Shown here in pieces: positions 1 to 11,070 of a stretch of DNA of 64,000 nucleotides. Source of the DNA: Schistocephalus solidus (Eukaryota > Platyhelminthes > Cestoda > Diphyllobothriidea > Diphyllobothriidae); contig WEDG01002501.1 in assembly GCA_017591395.1 (NCBI GenBank), positions 62,001 to 126,000 on the forward strand, given 5' to 3'. Made by a program: the position numbers and the translations under genes. The number at the start of each line of letters is the position of its first letter. Position 1 is the stretch's first letter. The notes below the pieces were generated by a model. It did no database searches, was not told the origin of the DNA, and worked only from the letters and a program-made list of their open reading frames with translations.

Positions 1-369
1 AACCATCATAAACTTTCCGGAAATCATAAATTTCTCAATAAACTAAACCACAGTTTTCCACGGAGCTGCTTACACCTTCGTCTGAACCATCTTTCAACAA
101 CCGGTCCCTTTACAGCATCAAACAATAGGCAATGAAAATACGATTTGCTCTTTTTATATTTAAGAAACCGCAATTCATCTCCTAATTGTCACTTATTACC
201 ACTATGCCCACAATGAATGCGGCCCTGCGCCACACATCAAGGGATATACACATCCGTGTGCAAACCTCTATAGCGAGATGGACCCTCATGCCTGTTCTTA
301 TTGTAATCAGACGCGTGCAAAACCGTTTATATATGTGCAATAAACGTAATGTATTCAGTGTACCCCAAA

Positions 370-470
370 TGAAGCCGTAAATTTTATCAAATTTGGGTTG
401 AGTTACTCGCCCAGCCTACTGCAACGTATTTTAGCCACCTATAGGCTGACTGTCCAAAAGAGACTTCTTC
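370..470 (-). repeat. SINE-B fragment
   Basis: Carries the minus-strand form of a motif that recurs in the window (gcccagcctactgcaacg). The same block is near 940 and 3625 on the plus strand and near 50990 and 51735 on the minus strand. The tRNA-like part is absent here. The first 370 bases of the window show nothing I recognise. Confidence 0.5.
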
Positions 471-494
471 AAAAATCAGCCTAGAGAGAAACAT

Positions 495-860
495 TGCTGA
501 CAAAGATAAGGGAGAGTGGAATGGCCATTTCGAATGACCCATTAATCATCATCAGCCAGTCATACCTAACCCCAGGTGGTGTAAGACCTAAGGTTTGAAA
601 CCACAACCCGTTGATCAGAAGTCCAGCCATCTAAACATTGAACCACGGGCTCATTGTCTTGCTGATTTATATCGGGAATATTGACATTCTTTGATGAACG
701 CTCACCGATCGCTAATGAACCGGAAATGGCCATTTGGTCTTCTTTTTCGTTGTCGGCAATGTTAATTTCCATATGAAGTTAGCCACTGTGCGGCTACTGA
801 TGGGACTCTAGAATAAGCCCAAGGCAGAATTGGAGGAGTGAGTTCCGTTAGATATCGTCT
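495..860 (-). repeat. tRNA-derived SINE (family A), rearranged copy
   Basis: The family-A body (caaagataagggagagtgg, then the atcatcagccagtcatacc block) is followed by a minus-strand tRNA-like head: a degraded B-box near 590 and an A-box-like ccattgaaccacgggctc equivalent near 635-655. From about 735 the order turns back on itself, with the body motif reappearing in opposite orientation up to the 'gtgcggctactgatgggactc' segment, as if two copies were fused head to head. Related copies lie at 7335, 27815, 37437, 42096, 42375, 47690, 53735 and 54030. Confidence 0.6.
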
Positions 861-899
861 AGCGTTCATCAACGAAAATCCACCTAAAATTCACCAGGT

Positions 900-1115
900 G
901 ACTACAGGTTCAGTTCATCAATTAGTGGATTGCCTACAGTGTAGTAGGCTGGGTGGGTAACTTGACCAAATACCGTCCAATTCATGACTCCGGATGGGGC
1001 CTCGTAGCTCGGGTGTTTAGAGCGTTGACTGTACGCAAACCTTGATCTTGACATCATGGATTTGATTCCCACTGAGGCCGCTGAACTTTTCACAAGTGGA
1101 TCAAAAAAATTTTTA
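900..1115 (+). repeat. tRNA-derived SINE (family B)
   Basis: A tRNA-like promoter is visible on the plus strand: an A-box-like tagctcgggtgtttagagc at about 1004-1022 and a B-box-like ggatttgattccc at about 1058-1070, with paired ends (gcctc/gaggc). It is preceded by the family-B signature (gtaggctgggtgggtaac). Internal RNA polymerase III boxes are what tRNA-derived SINEs are known to use. The anticodon region is not a sound tRNA, so I do not call a tRNA gene. Confidence 0.6.
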
Positions 1116-3519
1116 TAAATTTGTTCAAACACCAATGAATTCAACTTTATCACAAACACGTGGTGTTGGCGGTCGTTCGAAATGTTTTCCCTCTTTTTAG
1201 CAGGTAAGATCCTCTGTTTTTCTATTTACTCATGAAGTGTAGACTGTGATTGTAACCTCCTGTCAAAATCAGGCTCTTTCTAGAGCACACCAGTAGCATT
1301 CAGGATTGTATTATTCCGGCTTTTATGGCCTATGTAATGTCGTGCCAGGTTGGTACCATACAATATCACCGAGATGGATTAAAAATTAAAAAATGACTCG
1401 CTTCATGTTTTTAAGCCAGTTGGATACGCCTTGTGGCGAAAAGTACTGTGAAATTAGCTTGGACGTGGGTACAAACATCCAACCCGTGGGATGGCACTAA
1501 ATGCCGTAAATCTTACCTCAAACCCTTAACGTAACCTACAGTGGAACTTAGCGCAGGGCTACCTGTATCAAAATGGATGCTTATAATCTGTACCCTACTT
1601 AGATTTACTTTACTCAGTTGGGTTAAAGTGAAGTTTTCGGTAAAAATATTTTCTCAAAAGTGCTTCCGCTTATTGTAAGTTAATAAGCAGCCTGCGAGGG
1701 AAATTTAGAACCGTAAATTCGCATTCAATAATTAACAAAATAACAAGTAGAGTAAAGGCGTAGGAGAGGAGTAAAAAACACTCAGCTAAGGTACCAATAT
1801 TTTTTAATGGTTTCAGATCTATATTTTTGAGAAAAATGAAAAAAATCGATGATTTGCAGTTCTCTGCATGAGTCTTAGACACACAGCCATGTATTATAAG
1901 AAAAGTGTGATTTTACATTTGTCAACAACGATAATATTAACAAGTGGTTAAATGGTCGGTTTATCAAAGCAATTTCAGTGAGTATGACCTTTTTTAATGG
2001 TCGCCGGGAGAAGCCGCAAAATCGCAGATATGGCCTTATTACGTCACAGGAGGTCAAATGGAATGCTTGTGGGAATTAGGCAAGATCAGGGGCCCGAATC
2101 ACTCAGTCAACTGTAGAGCATACACCCAACGGAGTCCACTATACCCTGATCATGCGATGACTAACCCACGCCATCAAATCGGCACTGACGCTATCGCATT
2201 AATGTGGGCAGAAAAAAACAAGCCAAGTAAATTAAACGAACTGTGCAATACAGTCCTCGCTCATTCATCGTTTCTGCTAGCAGACAACTGACCCACGGAC
2301 ATCCTCCACGATCTTATTAGGAGGCATTTTCTCGCGGTCGCATATTCAAAAACCCTGTGCCGTGACTTTTCTGATCCAGATCAGTAACTACATTACTTGA
2401 CCTACTTCTCATCCGTGCTTGCGAATTTTGCGTGGAGGCGAAGGAACTAGTTCGATGTGTCCCACTATTTGCGACTTCCCCTTGTTTAAGGCAAAATTTC
2501 GATTTTATTGAAGGAAAACCTTTTGCCTGGGCAAGAGTTAACGCATTTTAAAGGTGTGGCTTACTTTACATTAAGTAGACTATCTCATGAAATGTTGATC
2601 TGAAATTTAAATGTCTTTTTGAATTAGAACAGATTAATGAGGTGGAGTTTTATTATTGATAGTTGTGCAGCGGAATCCCAAGTTCAGTCGGCCATGCAGA
2701 ATGCCAGCGTTTGAATGCACTTTCTATATAGTCACATGTAGAAACTACAATCGGTAAAAATGACTACTTAAATTGTATGATTTATTCACATGAATGATTA
2801 ATGCCCATTGAAACTCAAATTTGTCTTATAGGAAGTGCAAATAAAAACTTTCTTGCACCCATTTGGTATAAAATCGCGCCATCCTAAATGTTATAATTGA
2901 AGAAGGGATATCTTATGGGTTAGAAGAACTTTTTAATTATGAAATGGTTCAGACCGTGAAATATCCATTTTTAGATTCATGTATCTATCCATTTATTAAT
3001 GCAGCTTTGCATTCATTGCGAATTTCTGAGTCCCATCTGACGTCTCCTCAATAGCGCAGAGAAATTTATTATTCTTCTTATACACAAAATATACAACATG
3101 CCCTTATGAGACTGCAAGCGCAGACACAACAGCATGTTTGATAGAAAACTATTCAGGAAATGAAAACGAAATATACCTACGTTCAAGTAAATCGATACAG
3201 AATACGTAATTCTCTACCAAATTAATCAGAAATTCACGGGACAACAAACTGTTATCTCATGAATTGGTAACTTCGAGAGCTAAATGAATCACAAACAAAC
3301 AGCTGACAAATTGCTGCCACAATTTTCTAATAATGCAAATTGTTTTGTTTCAATGTAATAAAAAACATATGATATGTTTATAAAAATTATCATTAAGAGT
3401 TGGGACGATGCCATCGTTTCGTGGCTTGTCCGTTCCTTCTCATTTGAATGACGTCAATAGCCCAGGATTAATTATGCCCACCAGAAAGTTGAATGGATTT
3501 CTTTTGACAGGAGAAGTGT
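1116..3519. other. No gene recognised
   Basis: AT-rich sequence with only short, unrelated reading frames, including a 77-codon frame at 2058-2291 that shows no domain. I see no RNA gene, duplicated block or splice pattern. Confidence 0.5.
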
Positions 3520-3745
3520 GGCTCACCAAACCGAGCTAGTTGATCTATCTGGATAGATTGTTTAGGAAATCCTGTTTAGACAGTCAGCTTACTGTATCAG
3601 AATTGCTGTATTTCATACGTTGCAGTAGGCTGGGCGGGTAAAGTGGCTAGTACCAAAGTCTTCACCTTACTGTCGTGGTTTCGAAGCCAACCGAGGCCAC
3701 CAAGTTTTTTGTAAGTGTCAAATTAATTATTCAAATCTGTCAACA
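3520..3745 (+). repeat. SINE-B partial copy
   Basis: Contains the block cagtcagcttactgtatcag and the signature gcagtaggctgggcgggtaa, with a residual B-box-like ggtttcgaagcc near 3678-3690 followed by gaggcc. The A-box part is missing, so this copy cannot fold as a tRNA. Orientation matches the copy at 900-1115. Confidence 0.55.
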
Positions 3746-6700
3746 CCTCCAGTTGTCTACGGGTTATGCAAGAATCCAAACGACTCGATATCTTTACGCT
3801 GATAACAGCACAAATCTTATTAGTAGCTCTGCAAGTACTTCTGCGATTAACATTCTGAGCAGGCTAGTTCCTCCCCTGATGCAAGAAAAGGGAGAAATCA
3901 AGCCAAGCTTCGCTCTGGAAAACCGCGAACTTTGCCAATTCCGTATTCAACGAATATCAGGACAAGGAAAAAAACTGAAAATTGAATATATTTGTTTTCA
4001 CGGCAGAATTCGGTTATTTAAATTGCTGTTCAGTCTAAAATGTCCCAGAGGTAAAAGCTAGACTACTGAAAATCATACAATTAAGGCACAAATATTGACT
4101 TTCCTTACAAATAAAATGTTTTGATCATGTGGCAGAAAGCGAGACTATAACCGAACCCCATGTGACATGAACACGATTACTTTCAGTTGCATTGGGATCT
4201 GTACTCAGACCACAATTATGCCGCTAACGACGCCCAACCCGCAAATGAAATCTAGAAAGTTAAATTTGCACACTATCATTTAATTGGTATTATTATGAAG
4301 AGATAAACTGACGCAATCAAATTGCCGACAACACCGTTTAACATCTTCGCCTGTATCCGTGAACTTTCAGCAGTTATAAATAAATCACACCAATCCGAAA
4401 ACATAAACTCCGTTTAAAATAGTTCTGCCGGAAATTGCGAAACTTGTTATGCACTCACTGGTGACCTAGGCCTTTGAGAGCCGGTGCCTGCAGAGAATGT
4501 CAAATTTTGACTTATTGACATTTTCCAGAAGGTGGTACGCCAACCCCAATGGGTGCCCTCATTTTGTGCTGACACAGTGAGAGGGTGGTTGTTCGACCAC
4601 GCACCTTCGTGGTTAAATCTTTCAGACTGCCCGTCGCCGATGGCAGCCTGACCATGGGGAAGGCTCAGAAGCTGAAAGTACTTCTGGCGGTGTTGGAGCA
4701 TGACGACGCACTGATGAGTGTTCACCCTTCCCTTATTTGATGCTTGACCGAAAGCTGTGCTTGTCTACCCCATCAAGGCAGGGTAGGAAAGTGCATGCAC
4801 AACTTACCACTCGACGTTGACTTGTGAGTCGCAACAGCCTAGCCAACCTTCGTCAACGCATCCATGGAAATCCGTGGACGATTTATACTTGCGATGGATC
4901 CTGAAAATATAATACATAAACGTTGAAATCTTTGCTGTGAACCAGCAAGGAACAAAAATAAGTTATGCATGTGTTGCAGGATCAGGTAACTTTGCAAATA
5001 CAAAAAAATTATCGCAAGGTAGAGTGTACATTTTCGATTTAAGACGCAGGAATATGAATTCCTATGCTGAAAGGGGTATAGGTGTGTACGAAATGCTAGA
5101 AGGCAAAGGCGTGTATGAAATAATAATACAAACCACGTATTCTATAACTGATAAGTAGTTAGTTATTTATAGTAAACTAGGGTGTTTTACACAACCTATT
5201 TTTACCTATGAAGGATTAGGATTAGGGGTTAAGATGAGGTTAGGCTGTAATTGTAGGTTATATACAAATTTTCGATCAGAGTTATGACTCGACAATTTTA
5301 TCATTCCTGGAATTTAGCTCTCTGTTACTTGTATTACAATAGATATTGCAATTGTCGTTTCTTGTTCTTTTTACGCAAGAGAAATTTGTTTGTGTGCTTT
5401 TTAATTACACATGTCAGTTCAGCATAAACTATGTGTTAATTTTTATGGCTGGTCTTAAAACATACAGAAGGGTAGCAACTTAAATACCGATATTTTACAT
5501 TTTTCCGTTATTCCACCTAAATAGCCTGTTTCCAATAATAAAAAATGCATCATTTCGGCTGATGCATATTAGTTTTAAAGCAAAACTGTACCCTTTTTAA
5601 AAATGGTCTGTACATAAATTCCACCTTCTGGTTTCGTGGGGCACATGGCCTCGGCAGCACTTTGGTGCTTTTACTGCGAGTTTTGAAATAATTCCCGACA
5701 TACATACGTCATCTACTGTAAGTATGCAGCGTACAAAAAAAACTAAAATTGAGACCAAACCCCATGTTAAATTGTGGACTTTGAAGCAATATCTATTTAA
5801 CCAATATTTCTAGTATGTTTTGCCCTTAATCCTGGACCCTGAAAAGGCTTTAAATAATTCTAGCTGGCCTTAATAGAGTTATAAGCAAAATTGCGTTCCG
5901 GTATCACTGCCTGAGAATAATTTCACAGGAAATAAACCCTGCATGTCAATAAGATGGCATAGAAATTAAGAGAAACGACGAAAGAAAGTAAAATGAGGTG
6001 ACCTAGAGGATGAGTTTTATAGACATTAGAATTATTGAGTAGCAGCTATATTTTCCTGCCTTTGCGAATTAACTTTGAACATGAAATTTTGGTTGAGTGG
6101 GTTTTCTTTCGCACCCAGATAGCAGCAGCAGTAAAACAAAATAAATACAACTTAGTATACAGTAGGCCAGATGTCAATATAATGTGTCTTCAGGTCTGAA
6201 AACGATTTTAATTTGTAAAGTAGAAGTAATTTTGGTTTGTGCATTTAACTGTTTATGAATAGACGGTTTTCTATCCACAAAACGATATTCTACCTTTGTA
6301 AATTTTGAATGTGGTCGAAGGGTTGCCTAAGGACAGTCTGTTTTAGAGTTTAAAACAATCGTGTGAGAAGTTGCAGCGAGTAACTTAACCATAGAAAGGG
6401 AAAAATTAGTAAAGTTAATCCTGAAATATCCTGGCTCATGGAAAATTTGTGCATCCCTCACTATGAAAATTAAACATCCCTGAATTACAGCAGTGCGCTA
6501 ACTTCCTGACCTTTAGGTCTGCGAGCTGCCAGGGTAATTCCGCCGTCATTTTGAACGTAAGTTACACTGTAGTGCTGCTTCTTATTGTTTCCTTCATGAA
6601 ACTTCGCCTTTCTCTGGCACACGTTAAAATATGGCTTTAAGCTACCGTCAGCTCCTTCTCTTACTGTGTTCTATTTTAAACGGAAGTACTTGTCAATAAC

Positions 6701-7334
6701 GAAGTACCAGTAATATCAAGTCGCAATACTCCCTTCCTAGCATAGTCACTTTGAAAAGCCCGCGCATGGGAATTCTATACTCCTTCAACGAAGTGACGAG
6801 ACCACTGAAAATGTGGGTTCCGGAAAGCAGGTGAGGAGAATGAGACCTCATCGTGTCGTTCACCTTCTCAATGAACCCTGATGCACATGGCACTCAGGAC
6901 CAGGTCGTGCATGGCACGTGTACACGGGCCTTTAGCCTTATCTGCCCCTAAGGCCACACAATTCTCTGGTTGCCTTGCTTTCGTCTTGCAATTGGAACGT
7001 GGCGTGTATCGTAAGGCAAAGTGGAGCAGATACAGCAAATATCCTTTTAAGTATAAAAACATTCGAGCTATTCACGGCTCCGCCCAATAGATTGCTACTT
7101 TTTGACCTCAGCGCTTGCCAACGTGCGTTTTTTTCTTTTATACAGTTCATTACTATGGATATATTCAGATCAACGTCTTAAAGACTTAAGTACATTTTAC
7201 TGTCTTTTTCGTTTGCAGTTTTTTTCAGAAGATGAAAATTTTCCCTAGCTATCGTCATCTTAAACTCATGAATCCCTTATTTTCCTTCCATAATTTCTGC
7301 CTTAGAACATAATATAAACATTTCTGAATACAGG
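3746..7334. other. No gene recognised
   Basis: Long AT-rich stretch. The longest frames (3675-4061 plus, 128 codons; 4447-4725 minus, 92 codons) have no recognisable motif and no second copy in the window. Between 6880 and 7180 several short frames overlap on both strands, which is what chance openness looks like. Nothing supports a gene. Confidence 0.5.
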
Positions 7335-7560
7335 TAAAAGAAATTACTGATAAAGACAAGGAGCTAGAAATAACCATTTAAGGCTCGTTAATCGTTATCA
7401 GCTAATCGTTATCGTTAATCGTTAATCGTTATCGTTAATCGTTATCGTTAATCGTTATCAACTAGAGGTGGTGCACCACTCGAGGATCAAACTTGCGACC
7501 TGTTAGAATGTGCCCAGCAAACAAACTGACGCTGCAGTTAAAATTCAGTGATATAAAACT
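7335..7560 (-). repeat. SINE-A copy with expanded TAATCGTTATCG tandem motif
   Basis: The SINE-A body (taaagacaaggagctag) and a minus-strand B-box (ctcgaggatcaaacttgcg) flank a tandem run of taatcgttatcg-type units at about 7385-7462. In other family-A copies this position reads roughly ttagccgtcatcagcc, once only. The tandem run therefore appears to have grown inside the SINE by slippage or unequal exchange. Confidence 0.6.
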
Positions 7561-9327
7561 CCGGCGAAAAATAACAAGTTAATTAGCTAACCTGATTATT
7601 CCCGTTTTCGGAATTTGCCGCTTTCTTGAAAAAAAAATTAGTCTCTCTTGACAACGAAATATAATTTTTTTAAACTAAAATACGTCTGCTTTAAAATAAC
7701 AGTGCTCCTTTACTGCTGTAAAACTTTGGGGGACAAAGTGTGAGCTGATTTCGTGTAACCGGCCTTTTCTCATGAAATCCATGAGATAGGGCAGGTACTA
7801 TAGCTGGAAGGTCATTTCATCGACTGATGAACTTGTAAACGGAGAAATATGAACCGAATTAAACACGAATTGCGTGGTTCTCACCTCTGGAGAGCATATG
7901 GATCTCGTCGAGTGGAGAGAGAGAGAGAGAGATTGTGTCATGCCCTCTCACGTCTGATGGGTGTTTGGTCATTCACGTCCAGCGCAGCCTTCTTGTTCTT
8001 TCCACCTAGTAGAGTAGACTACCTAACTCATGCAATGTCAGTATAGAAATTTTAGTGGGTAGTTTAGCACGCATTTGATCTTGTTATTTTGGCATTTTGA
8101 GCGGATTTGAACCTCAGAAAGCATTTTACTAAGGAATACAGCAATTACAATCTTGGTTTTTGAAGGAGAACAGGCAGGACTTGGGCGAACTCCGAAGTTC
8201 CCAGATATCCAAGAAATATCCTTTGCTAGTTAAATCACTGAACAATACCTATGCTTTTTGACCGTCGTGCTATAAAAGAACATAAATATAAACAAGAAAA
8301 GTGCCATATGAATCCCTTCTTGAACCGGAAAATCGGATCTTAAGTCAATGAAATCAGTGTTGAAAGAGGGGCGGTGGAGTCTTTAAGCGTCTTTATGTCG
8401 AAGTGGTGTTTGTTGCATTAGCCATAGGGGGGGCAGTTTTAAGTGGGCCCGAATGCGCGCCAGTGCACATGTTGTATTTTGGGCTGCTTAATGGAAGGTG
8501 AGTGATCTTGAAGCACCCTGACATTCACAAAAAACACCAGGTGACGACTTGCGGCTACAATGTATTGATTGCGAGTCGTCGAAGAAAATTTGGTTGTTAA
8601 ATTCATCAACGTTACTAAAAATAAAGCAGTAGCAATCGCTGTGGGAATACGTTGGAATACGTTGGGGAAAAAACCAGTCATAGCAATCCCAGCGGAATGA
8701 TTATTAGCCTGTAAAATTGGGTCACTTCATGAGTCTGTAGAGGAGAGATCCATCAAATCCTTGTCTGTAAGCCGCAACCATACCCAAAGTTATGTTTGCT
8801 TGGAAAAAAACAAAAGAAAATAACTAGTCAATAAAAGGTAACTTAGTGACGAATTCTACAAGGGTTGTTTGTGTCGTTCTTCACGGAAGTCTTTTAACAC
8901 ACTAAAACAAAATGCCTTTTCTATCACTGCGACTCACACAAGCACATTTAAAACTGGAAACTCAAACGTTTTTTTATTTGGCGTTAAGCCCAACGCTCGG
9001 CAATTTAGATAAGGAACAAGCTTTAGGAAGTTCCTTTGTACCTGACGCAACCTCTCAATCGCCAAACAGATCCGGCTGACACTCCTCCATCGTTTTGAAT
9101 ACTGAGCTACTCATGATGAAGATGAAGGAACACTGAAGATATTTGATCACTGCTGCATGAAGAACATCTACCGGGTTAAGCATACAGACTTGATTATGAA
9201 CGACGTGGCTAGAATATCTCAGACCAGCCAAGAAAGACGATTGTTGTCATTTAACTTGTTCTTCATCGGCCGCCTTTTGAGCTGATGGTTACTGCTCTCG
9301 ATTCTGCGTCGTTTACTACATATTGGA
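7561..9327. other. No gene recognised
   Basis: No domain, splice pattern or duplicated block seen. A short GA run lies at about 7915-7931. The frames at 7849-8046 (plus) and 8439-8681 (minus) show nothing recognisable. Confidence 0.5.
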
Positions 9328-9650
9328 GGATGAAAAGGGGGAGGAGGGGAGGGGAAAGAGTAGGAGGAGGAGGAGGAGGAGGAGGAGGAGGGAGTAGGAG
9401 GAGGAGGAGGAGGAGGAGGGAGGAGGAGGAGGGAGGAGGAGGAGGGAGGGAGGAGGAGGAGGAGGAGGAGGAGGGAGGAGGAGGGAGGAGGAGGGGGGAA
9501 GAGGAGGAGGAGGAGGAGAAGAGGAGGAGGAGGGAGGAGGGAGGAGGAGGAGGAGGAAGAGGAGGAGGAGGAGGAGGAGGAGGGAGGAGGAGGAGGAGGA
9601 GGAGGAGGAGGATGAGGAGGAGGAGGAGGATAAGAAGGAGGAAAATTTAA
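9328..9650 (+). repeat. Imperfect GGA polypurine tract, about 0.3 kb
   Basis: Almost uninterrupted gga/ggga units with rare a, t or extra g interruptions, all purines on the plus strand. GGA repeats are known to be able to form G-quadruplex or triplex DNA. All three frames on both strands stay open here (poly-Glu/Gly/Arg one way, poly-Ser/Pro/Leu the other), which is a composition artefact. The tract ends just before the duplicated segment at 9690. Confidence 0.9.
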
Positions 9651-9689
9651 AACCTGGCTCCAAAGCATTTGTCAAAACATGCAAGTGAT

Positions 9690-10770
9690 GGTTTGAAAAT
9701 CGGTAACCACAACAAGAGGAAGCAATAGGTCGAGTTCTCCAGAGTCATTGAAGTGGATCGTCAAGCCTGGGGAGGTACCAGTCACAACATCATTGATGCC
9801 GGTTAGATCAGGCATAGTCGCAGCGATAAAAAACGCTAGTGGGTTTCTGTATGAATTATTCCCGCCCTTGATTTGTATCTCAGTCTCTTTTACCATTACC
9901 GCTTTGGAAAGCTGAGTTTGCAACTTCAAGAATTTTAAGATCTTCTATTTTTGAAATATTGTTTCTTTTGGTTAACATGGAAAGGAATACAATAAACGAA
10001 AACCGGAGCCTTTAACTGGTTACTCATTCACTGACGAAAGAATGCAAGCAAGTCGTAACTGATTATTTAGATGTTTCTTGTGCCTTCTTCCTTGAAACTT
10101 TGTCAGGCTGGTGAATGGAAGTATGCCCGATATAGTGTGGATGGCGAGTGGCAGACAAACACACCGAGAACGCGTCTAGACCGCTGGTTGACTGACAACA
10201 GAGCACGGAGGCTGGTTTTCGGGTTTACATACACAAGCGATTCCGTTACTGCCTACTTTCAATGAAGGCTCCAAGAGGTTTCTGCGGTGATAGCTAGATG
10301 CCAAATTTTTTTGGCTATTTCGTTAGCTTATTGGGTGCTGTTTTTCCACCTGAAGAGTTCAGGAAGTAGGTAAATTCATAACCAGTTTTGCATTAGCGGC
10401 TTCCTTAACACTGTAATCCACGGGAAATTAGATATTTGCGACCTTCCTCTGGCTGTTTCGGTAGTTTATTCTATCGCTAAAATGGACTTTGCTCAAAATG
10501 CATCGAAGAATGTGTTCTTGAAGTATGAAGTGTTGAAATAACCCCGTGTGAGAAGGAGTAAAAATCTGCGGCCGAGAGAGTGTAAACAATAAAATAGTGA
10601 ATGCACTGAAGAGGCGCTTTTTGGACGTTATTGAATGAATGTCATGATGCGGTTAATTTACACGGCAGAATCCAAAAGCGTAGTATTCGTCGTCTATTTT
10701 CATCTATCCGCGAAATGGCTTAGGGTTTCGTCTGCCTAGCCGACCGACAACCATGACGTTTATGCGCGTT
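9690..10770 (+). repeat. Segmental duplication upstream of FBL copy 1 (partner 31710-32725)
   Basis: Collinear matches with 31710-32725 occur along the length, for example ttagatcaggcat (9803) with taagatcaggcat (31940), gacgaaag.aagcaag (10032/32170), actgcctactt (10247/32330), gagtaaaaatctg versus tagtaaaaatctg, gaatgcactgaagagg versus gaatgcactgagggga, and a tatccgcgaaa/tattcgcgaac block near 10706/32658. Both partners lie upstream of a plus-strand FBL copy. I see no clear coding sequence. It may hold upstream regulatory DNA or an old mobile element. Confidence 0.6.
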
Positions 10771-10922
10771 TATGATAAAAGTTACGTGGGTGTCTCCCTG
10801 TAATTCTTTGTTTTCCTCAGTTACATTGCAAAGACTTAGCTTCGGCCAGAGTGGCCCTTTTTACCAGTTGTGTGCGATGTAACGCTTTGTACTGCTCCCA
10901 TAGTCTCATTTAGGTGACGGGT

Positions 10923-10956
10923 CTCATGATTGGTTGGAAGGCATCCAATCAGTTGA
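10923..10956 (+). promoter_or_regulatory. Inverted CCAAT pair, putative FBL promoter element
   Basis: tcatgattggtt is followed 11 bases later by atccaatcag: an ATTGG at 10929-10933 and a CCAAT at 10945-10949. The intact FBL gene has the same arrangement on the minus strand at 30728-30760, and the pseudogene at 17.3-19.5 kb keeps a decayed version near 19600-19640. Distance to the predicted start codon is about 120 bases here and 110 at the intact gene. CCAAT boxes are commonly bound by NF-Y; binding here is inference. Confidence 0.5.
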
Positions 10957-11070
10957 AAATGTTTAGAACGACCCAATCATATCTCTGTTTGCAACGACGG
11001 CTGCCTGCAGGTTACAAAATGCATGCTTCCATCTGGGCTAGGTGAGCGTTTGAAAAACGCGCCGCGAACT

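Noticed and set aside
6693..7181. Cluster of short frames on both strands
   Set aside because: Mutually overlapping frames without motifs, paralogues or splice signals.
7385..7462. CRISPR-like or other regular spaced repeat
   Set aside because: Units abut without spacers, lie inside a SINE, and the genome is eukaryotic.
9219..9684. Three overlapping frames of 121-149 codons on both strands rich in Ser/Pro or Glu/Gly/Arg
   Set aside because: All come from the GGA tract, which has no stops in any frame. No non-repetitive part shows a domain.
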